Translations under genes and position numbers: made by a program
Shown: positions 28,894-37,464 of the stretch, in pieces
Layout: every line of letters starts with the position of its first letter
Numbering within the stretch: the first letter of the stretch is position 1
The notes under the pieces: model-generated
What the model saw: the letters and a program-made list of their open reading frames with translations, nothing else
What the model was told of the DNA's origin: nothing
Databases searched by the model: none
NCBI GenBank assembly: GCA_900473175.1
Contig: UCKM01000001.1
Location: 124,001 to 188,000 of the forward strand
DNA: 64,000 nt
Direction: 5' to 3'
Source: Hyphomicrobiales bacterium
Lineage (GTDB): Bacteria; Pseudomonadota; Alphaproteobacteria; Rhizobiales; Rhizobiaceae

Positions 28894-29868
28894 TCAGTTT
28901 GGCGCCACCACCACGCCCCAAGGCAATTGCCCGACCGTGACCGACTTGACTGGCTCATCGGTCGCGGTATCGATGAAGGTGATGTCATTCGAAAGCCCGT
29001 TCGTGCTGATGATTGTCTTGCCGTCCGGGGTAAAGGCGAGCTGCCAGACACGTTGCCCGACAAGGATGTATTTCTCCACCTCGTAGGTTTCGGCATTGAC
29101 CACGGCGACGCGGTTGGCAGGGCCAAGTGCGACATAGGCCTTTTTCCCATCGGAGGTGATGCGTATGCCGACCGGCTGGATCTGCTCCGAACGCAGCCCC
29201 TGAATCTCGAAGGTGATTTTGTGGGTCACTTCGCGTTTCGCATTGTCGATAACGGAAACCGTGCCACCAACTTCGGCCGAGACCCAGATCTCCGATCCAT
29301 CGGGCTTGAACTGCGCGAAACGTGGGCGCGCATCGACCAGCACATTATCCGTGATTTCATGGGTCGACGTATCGATGAAATGCGCCATGTTGGTCGTCTC
29401 GGACGTGTTCACGATGGTCTTGCCGTCGGGGCTCACCCCCATTCCCTCCGGCTCGACGCCAACGGGGATTTCCGCGACGACGTTCTTCCCGGCAACATCG
29501 ATTACCGTGACGAGATTGTCATCCTCATTAGCGACATAGAGGGTCTTCCCGTCGGGCGACAAGACGAAAAGCTCGGGGTCCGGACCCGAGGGCAGGGAAC
29601 CGACGATCTCGTTTGTGCTCGTATCGATGATTTCGACGGTGTCGTCATCGCTGGCGCAGACGTAGAGCAATTTTCCGTCGTGCGAGATGGTGATGCCGCG
29701 TGGCCTCTGTCCGACGTCTATTGTCTTGACCACCTCCATCGTGCTGGAATCCACGATCGTAACGGTATTGTCCTTTTCGTTCGAGACGTAAACCATGTTG
29801 GCCCAGCCGGGCTGCGCAAGGAGTGGCAGGGTCATTGTCGCAGCGAGCAAGCACAATTGTCTTCGCAT
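28894..29868 (-). CDS. PQQ-associated YVTN beta-propeller protein
   Basis: A 324-residue exported protein (signal to about residue 23, ending QPGWAN). It consists of seven repeats of about 42 residues, each with a V/LYV-N-D-TV-IID-type strand pattern, for example VYVSNEKDNTVTIVD, LYVCASDDDTVEIID and IWVSAEVGGTVSVID. This is the YVTN/lactonase-like seven-bladed propeller. The family is described as 'PQQ-dependent catabolism-associated beta-propeller'. It is the second gene of the cluster after the binding protein, as in lut and ped clusters. Its ligand is unknown. Confidence 0.82.
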   Translation of the reverse strand: MRRQLCLLAATMTLPLLAQPGWANMVYVSNEKDNTVTIVDSSTMEVVKTIDVGQRPRGITISHDGKLLYVCASDDDTVEIIDTSTNEIVGSLPSGPDPELFVLSPDGKTLYVANEDDNLVTVIDVAGKNVVAEIPVGVEPEGMGVSPDGKTIVNTSETTNMAHFIDTSTHEITDNVLVDARPRFAQFKPDGSEIWVSAEVGGTVSVIDNAKREVTHKITFEIQGLRSEQIQPVGIRITSDGKKAYVALGPANRVAVVNAETYEVEKYILVGQRVWQLAFTPDGKTIISTNGLSNDITFIDTATDEPVKSVTVGQLPWGVVVAPN

Positions 29869-29887
29869 CCAAGTCCTCCCGTCAGGT

Positions 29888-31153
29888 TCAGTTCAGCTTG
29901 CACTTGGTCTCTGGCCTGTCCACGCCAAGCGTATCCAATTCCGAGAATTGATGCAGGAAACCCTCCTGCGGGGACGTCGAAACAACGCCATGCCCGTCGC
30001 CGATCAGCACCGGTTGCCGCAATTGCCAGTTCCAGTTGCGGAACGTCAGCTTCTGGCCCTTGAAGGCGGCGATGGAAAAACTGTCCGACTTGATATAGTC
30101 CTCGACCTGTTTCGCGTCGTTGCCTTTGGTCCGCGTAACGGCCTCACCCAGGATACGCACGGCGGTCCACGCCTGCATGTCTTTCGATAGCATGCGGCGT
30201 CCGCTCGCCTTGGCGAACCGGTTCTGAATCTGCGAGCCGCCCCATTGCTCGCTGGCCGGATGCCAGCTTGATGCAACAAGGCCCGCCGTTCCTGCTACCG
30301 GTCGCGGCGTCCATGTGCGATAGGGAACGTAACTGCCGAAGACTTCGCTTTCGTCGGCCACGATGACCACATCGTGCTCGGGCAGGTTCTGCGTGAAGAC
30401 TGGCATTTGCTTCTGCACCTGGATGACGCCGGTATCCGTTCGGCGCGCCGTACCCTTGTCCTCGTACAAGCGTTCTTCAACGATCGTCGCACCGAAGCGT
30501 GTTGCCGCCCGGCGGATGGCGTCGGCATAGCGCTTGTCCCGGTCGTGCGAACCATAGAGCAGCACCCATTTGCGCCATTGCTTCCAGACAAGATACTGGG
30601 CAAGCCCATCGGCTAGCATGGTACGGGTCGGCGCCGTGTGAAAGACGTTGGAGCGGCATTCCTCTTCGCGCAGAATGTCGTCCGTTGCCCCTACATTGAA
30701 GAGCAGCACGCCGTTGTCCCTTGCAAGGTCGGCGATCGACAGAAGTTGCCTGGCGGAAATATCGGTCAGTATAAAGCGGTCGCCGCGTGCAACCATCTCT
30801 TTGAATACGGGAACCACATCGGCCTCGAGCTTGGTTTCCGAGACGTCGAGTGCGAAGGTCTGCCCCAGGAACTTGCCCGTCGTATTGTTGTCATTGATGG
30901 CGACGTTGGCTCCGGCCACACCCTCGTCGCGCGGCGGAATATCGAGCACAGAAAGAGCCAACTGCGGTTCATAGGCGCGCAGATACCCGATCCGCACGTC
31001 GACCGTTGACTTTGGCGACTTATCTGGCGAAGCCTGTTGAGCTGACAACCCAGGGACGTTGACGAAGAGCAAAAAAAAGCCGAATAAAAACACAAGAGTG
31101 TTTGGCACCATACTCTTCATGACCATACCATTTGGATTTGCCGCCATTCGCAT
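29888..31153 (-). CDS. Periplasmic binding protein of the PQQ-associated (Lut/Ped-like) ABC transporter
   Basis: A 421-residue type I periplasmic binding protein. Only the part from an in-frame Met (start 31120) looks like a signal peptide (MVPNTLVFLFGFFLLFVNVP then GLSAQ), and no good ribosome site picks between 31153 and 31120. The mature protein starts DVRIGYLRAYEPQLALSVLD and includes LADLARDNGVLLFNVGATDD and VLLYGSHDRDKRYADA. The family is the 'ABC transporter substrate-binding protein, PQQ-dependent alcohol dehydrogenase system'; LutA of Methylobacterium holds this place. It is the first gene of the cluster and is divergent from the cofactor operon at 31282. Confidence 0.82.
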   Translation of the reverse strand: MRMAANPNGMVMKSMVPNTLVFLFGFFLLFVNVPGLSAQQASPDKSPKSTVDVRIGYLRAYEPQLALSVLDIPPRDEGVAGANVAINDNNTTGKFLGQTFALDVSETKLEADVVPVFKEMVARGDRFILTDISARQLLSIADLARDNGVLLFNVGATDDILREEECRSNVFHTAPTRTMLADGLAQYLVWKQWRKWVLLYGSHDRDKRYADAIRRAATRFGATIVEERLYEDKGTARRTDTGVIQVQKQMPVFTQNLPEHDVVIVADESEVFGSYVPYRTWTPRPVAGTAGLVASSWHPASEQWGGSQIQNRFAKASGRRMLSKDMQAWTAVRILGEAVTRTKGNDAKQVEDYIKSDSFSIAAFKGQKLTFRNWNWQLRQPVLIGDGHGVVSTSPQEGFLHQFSELDTLGVDRPETKCKLN

Positions 31154-31281
31154 GATGGCGGTCGCTTAAGAACAGAGGTGCCCATAGTGTTTTTAAACAA
31201 GCCCGCAAAAACCTCAACCCTTTGTGTCACCTTTTCTCTACCGAAGGTTGATGTGGTTTACCTCCCTGGAGGCGAATGCTG

Positions 31282-32478
31282 ATGACGAAAATGCTGGCGA
31301 GCGTCAAAGACCGTCAGGAGGCTGAAATTGCCCTTCTGAATGGTGCAGATATTATCGATCTGAAAGACCCGTCGCGCGGGGCGCTCGGCGCGGTCGAGCT
31401 GGATAAACTACTGGAGGTCAAGGATTTTATTGCGGGCAGGCGGCCTCTGAGCGCTGCGTGCGGCGACCTTCCCATGCATCCCGAAACCATTCGCGGCAAG
31501 GTAGAGGAAGTTGCCGCAACAGGGGTGGATTACATCAAGATCGGCTTTTTCCCCACCGCGCAGTTGGACGCCTGCATCGAGGCGCTGAAGCCACTTGTGA
31601 CGCACGGAAAATTGATTGCCGTTCTCTTCGCTGACCGCCTGCTTGAGTATGATGAAAACCTGATTGGGAAACTGGCCGCTGCCGGATTTCACGGCGTGAT
31701 GATCGATACCGCGGACAAGGCGGCCGGGCGCTTGCTCGATCACATGACACCGGATCAGATCGGTCATTTTATCAAGGAATGCCGGGCGCATGAACTGATG
31801 GGCGGAGTTGCCGGTTCGCTCGAGGCACCTGATGTTCCGAGGCTCCTGGCTTTCAAGCCCGATTTTCTCGGGTTTCGCAGCGCCCTTTGCGCCGGGCTCG
31901 GCCGCAACTCGCCCATAGACGCACAGGCGACTGCGAAGATTCGCGCATTGATACCGGAGGCAGACGGGGTGGGTGCACCCGCGGGCGTCGACTACAAGCT
32001 TCTGGCGGCTCGTGGCTATTTTCCAGATCCGGCTGAAGCGGGGCTTGGGACGGACAAGATTTTCGTGCGCGATTTCGTTCTGCCGGTACAGATCGGCGCC
32101 TACAGCTTCGAGCACGGCAAGTCGCAAAAGGTGCGCTTCGATGTGACGGCCGATGTGCTGCGCGTGACCCGCAATCCCGAAGACATGCGCCATGTCGTCT
32201 CCTATGATCTGATCATGGATGGCATCCGGGCCATTGTAGCCGAAGGACATGTTGAACTCGCCGAAACGCTGGCGGAGCAGGTGGCGGCGTTCGTGCTGGA
32301 GAATCCCCGGGTCACGCGCGTGATCGTCCGTGCCGAGAAGCTTGAACTCGGACCGGGCGGCGTCGGCGTAGAGATCGAGCGGAAAAGCGATGCCAGGAAT
32401 TCGGCGAAGTCGAGGGCATCGGCAAGCAAGCACGAGACGGTGCATGCGCATGGAGGCAGGAAGGGCGCATCTTCATGA
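31282..32478 (+). CDS. Fusion of (5-formylfuran-3-yl)methyl phosphate synthase (MfnB-like) and dihydroneopterin aldolase (FolB-like)
   Basis: A 398-residue two-domain protein. Residues about 1-235 are an MfnB-like barrel with IIDLKDPSRGALGA, whose Lys matches the catalytic lysine of MfnB, which makes the furan ring of methanofuran. Residues about 260-365 are FolB-like: DKIFVRDFVLPVQIGAYSFE, VVSYDLIMDGI, AETLAEQVAAFVLE and a late conserved Lys in AEKLELGPGG. The C-terminal tail is basic and looks disordered. The ATG at 31282 has GGAGG nine bases upstream; ATG 31276 is only three bases from it. The pairing joins a furan-branch and a pterin-branch enzyme for methylofuran and H4MPT. It overlaps the next gene by ATGA. 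Confidence 0.8.
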   Translation: MTKMLASVKDRQEAEIALLNGADIIDLKDPSRGALGAVELDKLLEVKDFIAGRRPLSAACGDLPMHPETIRGKVEEVAATGVDYIKIGFFPTAQLDACIEALKPLVTHGKLIAVLFADRLLEYDENLIGKLAAAGFHGVMIDTADKAAGRLLDHMTPDQIGHFIKECRAHELMGGVAGSLEAPDVPRLLAFKPDFLGFRSALCAGLGRNSPIDAQATAKIRALIPEADGVGAPAGVDYKLLAARGYFPDPAEAGLGTDKIFVRDFVLPVQIGAYSFEHGKSQKVRFDVTADVLRVTRNPEDMRHVVSYDLIMDGIRAIVAEGHVELAETLAEQVAAFVLENPRVTRVIVRAEKLELGPGGVGVEIERKSDARNSAKSRASASKHETVHAHGGRKGASS

Positions 32479-33110
32479 AGCCGCTCGTCGTAAAGCTTGG
32501 AGGGAGCACGGCGGGTCGCGAGGAAATGCAGTGCTGGATTGACGCGCTCGCCACGGCCACATTTCCGCTTGTCGTGGTTCCCGGCGGCGGTCCTTTTGCC
32601 GATCAGGTGAGGGTATCGCAACCCCGGCTGGCCTATTCAAACAATGCTGCACATGCCATGGCGATCCTTGCCATGGACCAGTTCGGTATCGCTGTCGCGG
32701 AGCGCCATAAGCGCTTTCGGGTAGCTCGCTCTATCACCGAAATCAATGAGACTTTGAGTCTAGAGCTGATCCCGGTATGGCTCCCGTCAACCATGACCCT
32801 CGGCGCGCCCAATATTCCCTGTTCCTGGGACGTGACATCAGACTCGCTTGGCGCGTGGCTGGCAAGACAATTGCGCTCCTGCACGCTTCTCCTGATCAAG
32901 CAGACGGATGAATATCTTCATTATTCCAACGTTTCGGATCTCGCCGATGCCGGCATCGTCGATCCAATGCTGCCCGGCATGATTGGTGAGGGCACAAGCC
33001 TGCACGTAGCTGGACCGCAGGCGCTCGCCTCACTGGATTTGCCCTTGGCATGCATGCCCGGACACACGATGATGCCGTGCAGAATCGCCGCAGGAATGGA
33101 TATTCGATGA
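32475..33110 (+). CDS. Amino acid kinase family protein, MfnE-like
   Basis: A 211-residue protein of the amino acid kinase fold. The nucleotide-site pattern is PLVVKLGGSTAGREEM at the N-terminus and VVVPGGGPFADQVR (about 38-51), with LLLIKQTDEYL in the second half. In archaea a homologous kinase (MfnE) phosphorylates the aminomethylfuran intermediate of methanofuran synthesis. Its place directly after the MfnB-like gene and overlap with the flavoprotein gene supports the same pathway. The substrate is inferred, not shown. Confidence 0.72.
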   Translation: MKPLVVKLGGSTAGREEMQCWIDALATATFPLVVVPGGGPFADQVRVSQPRLAYSNNAAHAMAILAMDQFGIAVAERHKRFRVARSITEINETLSLELIPVWLPSTMTLGAPNIPCSWDVTSDSLGAWLARQLRSCTLLLIKQTDEYLHYSNVSDLADAGIVDPMLPGMIGEGTSLHVAGPQALASLDLPLACMPGHTMMPCRIAAGMDIR

Positions 33111-33658
33111 CACGCCTTCATACCCCGCGCTGGGCATGGGCCCTTACCGGCTCAGGCCATTTTTTCGTGGAGAGCTTCGAGCTTATACGTACGCTTGAGC
33201 ATTGCGATGTTTTCGTGTCGAGGGCGGCAAACGAAGTGCTGCGCATGTACGGGCTGAAACTTGAGTTTCCTGAGACCATGCGGGTTCTGCACGACAAAAC
33301 AGCGAGTTCGATCCCCATCGGCGGCTTCTATCATGGTGTCTACCACACGGCGGTGATCGCGCCGGCGACATCGAACACAGTGGCGAAATGTGTGGCGGGC
33401 ATATCGGATTCGCTCCCGACCAATGTCTACGCGCAGGCGGGCAAATGCCGTGTACCGTCGATCGTCTTTGCTTGCGATACAGCGCCGGAACTCGAAACCA
33501 TGGCACCAAGCGGCATGGTGAAGGTCTATCCGCGGCCCATCGACCTCGAAAATACTGACTGTTTGAAAACCTATCCGCGTACCAAGGTCGTGGAATCGCT
33601 TGCCGAACTGCAGGCGACGATCGCACAGCGCCAGAAAGAGATCGCGGGCGATGGCTGA
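33107..33658 (+). CDS. Archaeal-type flavoprotein of the H4MPT cofactor cluster (AfpA/dihydromethanopterin reductase-like)
   Basis: A 183-residue flavoprotein of the Lpd/PpcD (flavodoxin-like, HFCD) fold. The FMN-binding start is ALTGSGHFFVES, then GGFYHGVYHTAVIAPATSNTVAK and DSLPTNVYAQA. Archaeal homologues include AfpA and dihydromethanopterin reductases that reduce the pterin to the tetrahydro form, and a flavoprotein of this type is one of the archaeal-like genes found in methylotrophic bacteria. Start ATG 33107 overlaps the kinase by ATGA. The exact reaction here is an inference. Confidence 0.7.
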   Translation: MTRLHTPRWAWALTGSGHFFVESFELIRTLEHCDVFVSRAANEVLRMYGLKLEFPETMRVLHDKTASSIPIGGFYHGVYHTAVIAPATSNTVAKCVAGISDSLPTNVYAQAGKCRVPSIVFACDTAPELETMAPSGMVKVYPRPIDLENTDCLKTYPRTKVVESLAELQATIAQRQKEIAGDG

Positions 33659-35051
33659 GCATCTGCTGTTCCTGACCGGGCACCTGGCCCGGTCGCGACT
33701 GGAGCGGGTTCTGGCCGGCCTTGGAGAGACGGCGTTTTCCTATGAGATCATCGATATCGGCGTGAAGGTTGCCGCCCTGATGACGGAGGAGATCCTTTTC
33801 CGCCGTCTGAAGCCGCCCATTTCTGCAGACCGCATTATCCTTCCCGGCCGCTACCGGGGCGATCTCGATCGCTTGACCGAAAAATTCGGTGTGCCCTTCG
33901 TTCGGGGACCGGACGAAGTGGCGGATCTGCCTGTCTTCCTCGGAAGGGTCGGCAAGCCGATCGACCTTTCCAGGCATGACATGCGCATCTTTGCCGAAAT
34001 TGTCGATGCGTCGGCGCTCAGTCTCGATAGCCTGATGCAGCGTGCCTCGATGCTGGCGGCGGCCGGGGCGGATGTCATTGATCTGGGTTGTCTTCCCGAA
34101 ACGGCTTTCCCCCATCTCGCCGAGGCCGTTCGCGGCCTCAAGGCGAAGGGTCTTCGCGTCAGCGTTGATTCGGCCAATCTCGAGGAACTCGAAACCGGTG
34201 CCGCGGCGGGGGCGGATTACCTGCTCAGCCTTACCGAGGAAACGATCGGTCTAGCCATCAAATATAGCGCGACGCCGGTTCTTATTCCCGCTGGACCCGG
34301 CGATCTCGATTCGCTCGGACGCGCGATCGATGCGGCCCGGGCTGCAAATATTCCTTTCATTGCGGATCCGGTACTTGATCCGATCCATTTTGGTTTCGCC
34401 GCATCGCTTGGACGCTTCATCGAAGCGCGTAGGCGTTGGCCCGATATCCCGATGATGATGGGAACAGGCAATCTGACCGAACTCACCGATGCGGATTCAT
34501 CCGGCGTCACCGCCTTGCTTGCTGGCCTTTGCTCCGAGCTTTCGATCGGCAATGTGCTCGTCGTCAATGTAAGCCCGCATACGGTGCGCACGGTCGAAGA
34601 ACATGATCGGGCCCGCCGGATCATGTTCGCTGCCAAGGAGGACCATGCGCTCCCCAGAGGCTATGACGCCGGCCTGTTGCAGGTACACGACCGCAAGCCG
34701 TATCCCAACACGATTGAGGATATCGATGCGCTTGCCGCGGATGTGCGCGATGCAAATTTCCGTATTATGACTGCGCCCGACGGCATTCACATCTTCAACG
34801 GCAAGGGCCACAGGATCGCGCGGGATGCGTTTGAACTTTACTCCGGTCTCGGCGTTGAAGGCGATGGGCCCCACGCCTTCTATCTCGGCGCAGAACTGGC
34901 GAAGGCGGAGATCGCCTGGAAGCTCGGCAAGCGCTACACGCAGGACGAACCGCTTGCCTGGGGCGCCGCGGCTCCCGAAGAGCAGCAGGACCGTACCCGG
35001 CTCGCCGAGGCAGGACATACGTTGCGAAGCAAGAAGGATGTGGCGCCATGA
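33651..35051 (+). CDS. Dihydropteroate synthase-like protein of the H4MPT cluster
   Basis: A 466-residue protein with a central TIM barrel like dihydropteroate synthase (about 115-320), with AAGADVIDLGCLPETAFP, LRVSVDSANLEELE and IPFIADPVLDPIHFG as barrel elements. It is flanked by an N-terminal domain (LLFLTGHLARSRLERVLAGL) and a long C-terminal domain (about 330-466). Archaeal relatives are annotated as dihydropteroate synthase-related and their precise role is unsettled; H4MPT is built without p-aminobenzoate coupling of the bacterial kind, so a classical DHPS reaction should not be assumed. It overlaps its neighbours by 8 and 4 bp. Confidence 0.75.
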   Translation: MAEHLLFLTGHLARSRLERVLAGLGETAFSYEIIDIGVKVAALMTEEILFRRLKPPISADRIILPGRYRGDLDRLTEKFGVPFVRGPDEVADLPVFLGRVGKPIDLSRHDMRIFAEIVDASALSLDSLMQRASMLAAAGADVIDLGCLPETAFPHLAEAVRGLKAKGLRVSVDSANLEELETGAAAGADYLLSLTEETIGLAIKYSATPVLIPAGPGDLDSLGRAIDAARAANIPFIADPVLDPIHFGFAASLGRFIEARRRWPDIPMMMGTGNLTELTDADSSGVTALLAGLCSELSIGNVLVVNVSPHTVRTVEEHDRARRIMFAAKEDHALPRGYDAGLLQVHDRKPYPNTIEDIDALAADVRDANFRIMTAPDGIHIFNGKGHRIARDAFELYSGLGVEGDGPHAFYLGAELAKAEIAWKLGKRYTQDEPLAWGAAAPEEQQDRTRLAEAGHTLRSKKDVAP

Positions 35052-35653
35052 CCTACATCAGGGAAACCATCGTAACAACCGTCGATACGAACGGCAGCGT
35101 TCATATCGCCCCGCTCGGGATCATCCAGCAGGATGACAATTGGATCATCGCGCCTTTTCGCCCGTCCAAGACGCTGGAAAACCTCGCGGCCATTCCCTAT
35201 GCCGTCGCCAATTATACAGACGATATGCTGGTGTTTGCCGGGTGCCTGACCGGCCGAAAAGAGTGGCCCACCGTTGCTGTCAAGAATTGCCCGGTGCCGC
35301 GGCTGGAGTCAGCGCTAAGCCATTCGGTTTTAAAAGTGGTCTCGGTAAAGGATGATGGGTTGCGTCCACAGCATCTCTGCAAAGTCGTTTCGGAGGCGAC
35401 ACACGCGCCCTTTACCGGACTCAACCGCGCCAAGGCTGCCATTCTCGAACTTGCCATTCTGGTCAGCCGCTTGCACATGCTTCCACCTGAGAAGATCGAT
35501 GCGGAAATCGCGTTTCTTACCATCGCCATCGAAAAAACCGCTGGACCGGATGAACAGCAGGCCTGGTCGTGGCTGATGCAGCGCGTCAAGGACCATCGCG
35601 ACGCTGCCGATGCAAAGGGCAAGGATGTCGTGCATCATGACCATCATGGCTGA
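35048..35653 (+). CDS. DUF447-family protein (flavin-reductase-like fold)
   Basis: A 201-residue cytosolic protein. It opens with YIRETIVTTVDTNGSVHIAP and continues with NWIIAPFRPSKTLENLAAI, resembling the split-barrel flavin-binding proteins grouped as DUF447. A helical C-terminal domain (about 110-190) follows, and the tail has HHDHHG. It closes the five-gene overlapping operon from 31282. Family members are shared by methanogens and H4MPT-using methylotrophs. The function is unknown; a role in cofactor synthesis is suggested by context alone. Confidence 0.65.
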   Translation: MTYIRETIVTTVDTNGSVHIAPLGIIQQDDNWIIAPFRPSKTLENLAAIPYAVANYTDDMLVFAGCLTGRKEWPTVAVKNCPVPRLESALSHSVLKVVSVKDDGLRPQHLCKVVSEATHAPFTGLNRAKAAILELAILVSRLHMLPPEKIDAEIAFLTIAIEKTAGPDEQQAWSWLMQRVKDHRDAADAKGKDVVHHDHHG

Positions 35654-35664
35654 CAGATTTCGCG

Positions 35665-36732
35665 CTACATTTCGCTGAGATACATTGAACCAAGCAGAGC
35701 GACCGCGGCTGCCGGCGCCGCCTTGCTGGCATCATCCCGCGCTTTGTCGATTGCGGGGATCAGCGCGCCGAAATCCACGTAAGGCCGCTCCAGGCGTGTC
35801 GCGAGCCGCTTGATCTGCGGGCGGCCTATGCCAGCACCGACCACGGGTGCAGCAGCGTCGGAAGCGATACTTTGCGCCACCCGGAACGCCCCGTCATGAA
35901 TCATGCGCAGCTGATGCTCGCTGAACCACCGGGCGATATCGACCCATTCATCTTCATCCAGATCAGCGCTGTCGCGTCCAACCATGCGCGCAAGCCGTGC
36001 GATGGAACCGGCCACCGACTTGGCCTGGCGGTCGGCAGAGGGATATTTGTCGTCCGCTTCGTCGAGCGTGCCGAGAATGCGGCCGAGGTCTGCAGTATTG
36101 GCGAAATATTCGTTCATCAGTGGCGTCATGCGGCCGCGCACGGGGACGAGGGTGGCAATGCCGATCAGGGCCGTGCGAGCAAATCCGGTATAGACAAGCT
36201 CGCCGGTTAAAAGCCGCTCGGCGTCCGAATAACCATCGTTGACCAGCTCACCATTCCTGAATGCAAGTATGTCGGTTGTCGTCGAACCCATATCGACGAA
36301 CAGACCGGTGTTCTTCAGTTTTGCGCTCAACGTCGCGGTGGCATGCCAGTTGGCCGATGCAATGTCGCCGCCAAGATTGCGCGCCGCGCTCACATTGCAG
36401 AAACCGGAACGCCCTGCATAGACAAGCGTATCCGCCGTGCCAAATTCTGCCTCGATGAAGTCGAGCAAGCCGGCAATTCCGGCATCGCGCGAGGCGAATG
36501 TATCGGAGAGTTCGCCGGTCATGGTGAAGACGTTCACATTGCCGGGCTCACGCCGGGGACCAAGCTCGCGCAAGGCCTCACGCAATTGGTCGATCCCAAG
36601 CCAGAGCGGCGTTTTGAAGGTCTTGGCTCCAATGATTTCGCCATCGCGGCACCGCGCCATCTTGAGATGCGCGCCGCCGAGATCCCAGCCGGTGACCTGG
36701 GGCTTTCCTTCGTTGGCAAATCGGGATTTCAT
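35665..36732 (-). CDS. Hydantoinase/oxoprolinase-like protein of H4MPT-linked C1 metabolism (MfnF-like)
   Basis: A 355-residue protein of the actin-like ATPase fold used by hydantoinases and oxoprolinases. The nucleotide motifs are TGWDLGGAHLKMARC near the N-terminus and FVDMGSTTTDILAF in the middle (about 152-165). It corresponds to the 'tetrahydromethanopterin-linked C1 transfer pathway' family; the archaeal relative MfnF joins two methanofuran precursors. The gene is convergent with the DUF447 gene (12 bp gap) and divergent from the HisA-like gene. Confidence 0.75.
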   Translation of the reverse strand: MKSRFANEGKPQVTGWDLGGAHLKMARCRDGEIIGAKTFKTPLWLGIDQLREALRELGPRREPGNVNVFTMTGELSDTFASRDAGIAGLLDFIEAEFGTADTLVYAGRSGFCNVSAARNLGGDIASANWHATATLSAKLKNTGLFVDMGSTTTDILAFRNGELVNDGYSDAERLLTGELVYTGFARTALIGIATLVPVRGRMTPLMNEYFANTADLGRILGTLDEADDKYPSADRQAKSVAGSIARLARMVGRDSADLDEDEWVDIARWFSEHQLRMIHDGAFRVAQSIASDAAAPVVGAGIGRPQIKRLATRLERPYVDFGALIPAIDKARDDASKAAPAAAVALLGSMYLSEM

Positions 36733-36759
36733 GGGGCACTCATCGCGTGGATTCTACCT

Positions 36760-37464
36760 GTGCATATCATTCCGGTACTCGACATAAAAGACGGCCTCGT
36801 GGTTCGCGCGCGCATGGGCAACCGAGATGCCTATCTGCCGATCGAAACCCCGCTCAGCCGGAGCCCGCATGTCTCCGATGTAACTGCGGGCCTGCGTGCG
36901 CTCTATCCTTTTCCGGCGTTCTACTTTGCCGACCTCGACGCGATCGAGCGTCGTCAGTCGCCGACGAATATCTTGCACCAATTGAAGCCTGTGCTCGCCA
37001 GATCCAATGTGTGGCTTGATGCGGGCTATACTGAGCAAGGTCAAGTCGATGCCGTGCTTACAAGGGACGGCATATTGCCGGTTCTGGGTTCAGAGTCCCA
37101 GGGTGATTCGCGCATGCTTGAGTACTTTCGTGAAGATCCGCGCATAATCCTGTCGCTCGATTTTCGCGGGGATGAATTTCTCGGCCCCGCGTCGATCCTT
37201 GAGAATGCCGAGAACTGGCCCTCCCGCATCATCGTCATGACGCTTGGCCGGGTGGGCGCCACAACCGGACCAGATTTCGGCAGACTTGAGGATATAAAGC
37301 GCCGCGCCGGCAGTCGCTCCGTCGTCGCGGCAGGCGGGATTCGCAACAACGACGACCTCGAAAAACTGCAAGCGATGGGGATTTCCGCCGCACTGGTGGC
37401 CACCTCGCTGCACAACGGCGCGCTCTCGCGGCAAGCGATCGCATCGTTCATGAAAAGTTCTTGA
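36760..37464 (+). CDS. HisA/HisF-like TIM-barrel protein of the H4MPT cluster
   Basis: A 234-residue barrel protein. A GTG at 36760 is taken as the start because it gives HIIPVLDIKDGLVVRAR, the usual HisA-type N-terminus, and anything longer runs antisense through the divergent gene. Further elements are AFYFADLDAIERRQS, LGSESQGDSRML, ILSLDFRGDEFLG and VVAAGGIRNNDDLEKL with phosphate-binding glycines. It is not near any his genes, and members of this group occur with H4MPT genes in methylotrophs and methanogens. The reaction is not known. Confidence 0.68.
   Translation: MHIIPVLDIKDGLVVRARMGNRDAYLPIETPLSRSPHVSDVTAGLRALYPFPAFYFADLDAIERRQSPTNILHQLKPVLARSNVWLDAGYTEQGQVDAVLTRDGILPVLGSESQGDSRMLEYFREDPRIILSLDFRGDEFLGPASILENAENWPSRIIVMTLGRVGATTGPDFGRLEDIKRRAGSRSVVAAGGIRNNDDLEKLQAMGISAALVATSLHNGALSRQAIASFMKSS

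Noticed and set aside
28261-30063. Very long (600-codon) plus-strand open frame
   Set aside because: It runs antisense across the ATPase, cupredoxin-like and beta-propeller genes. Its translation shows no domain and is rich in His, Asp and Arg as expected from the complement of high-GC coding DNA.
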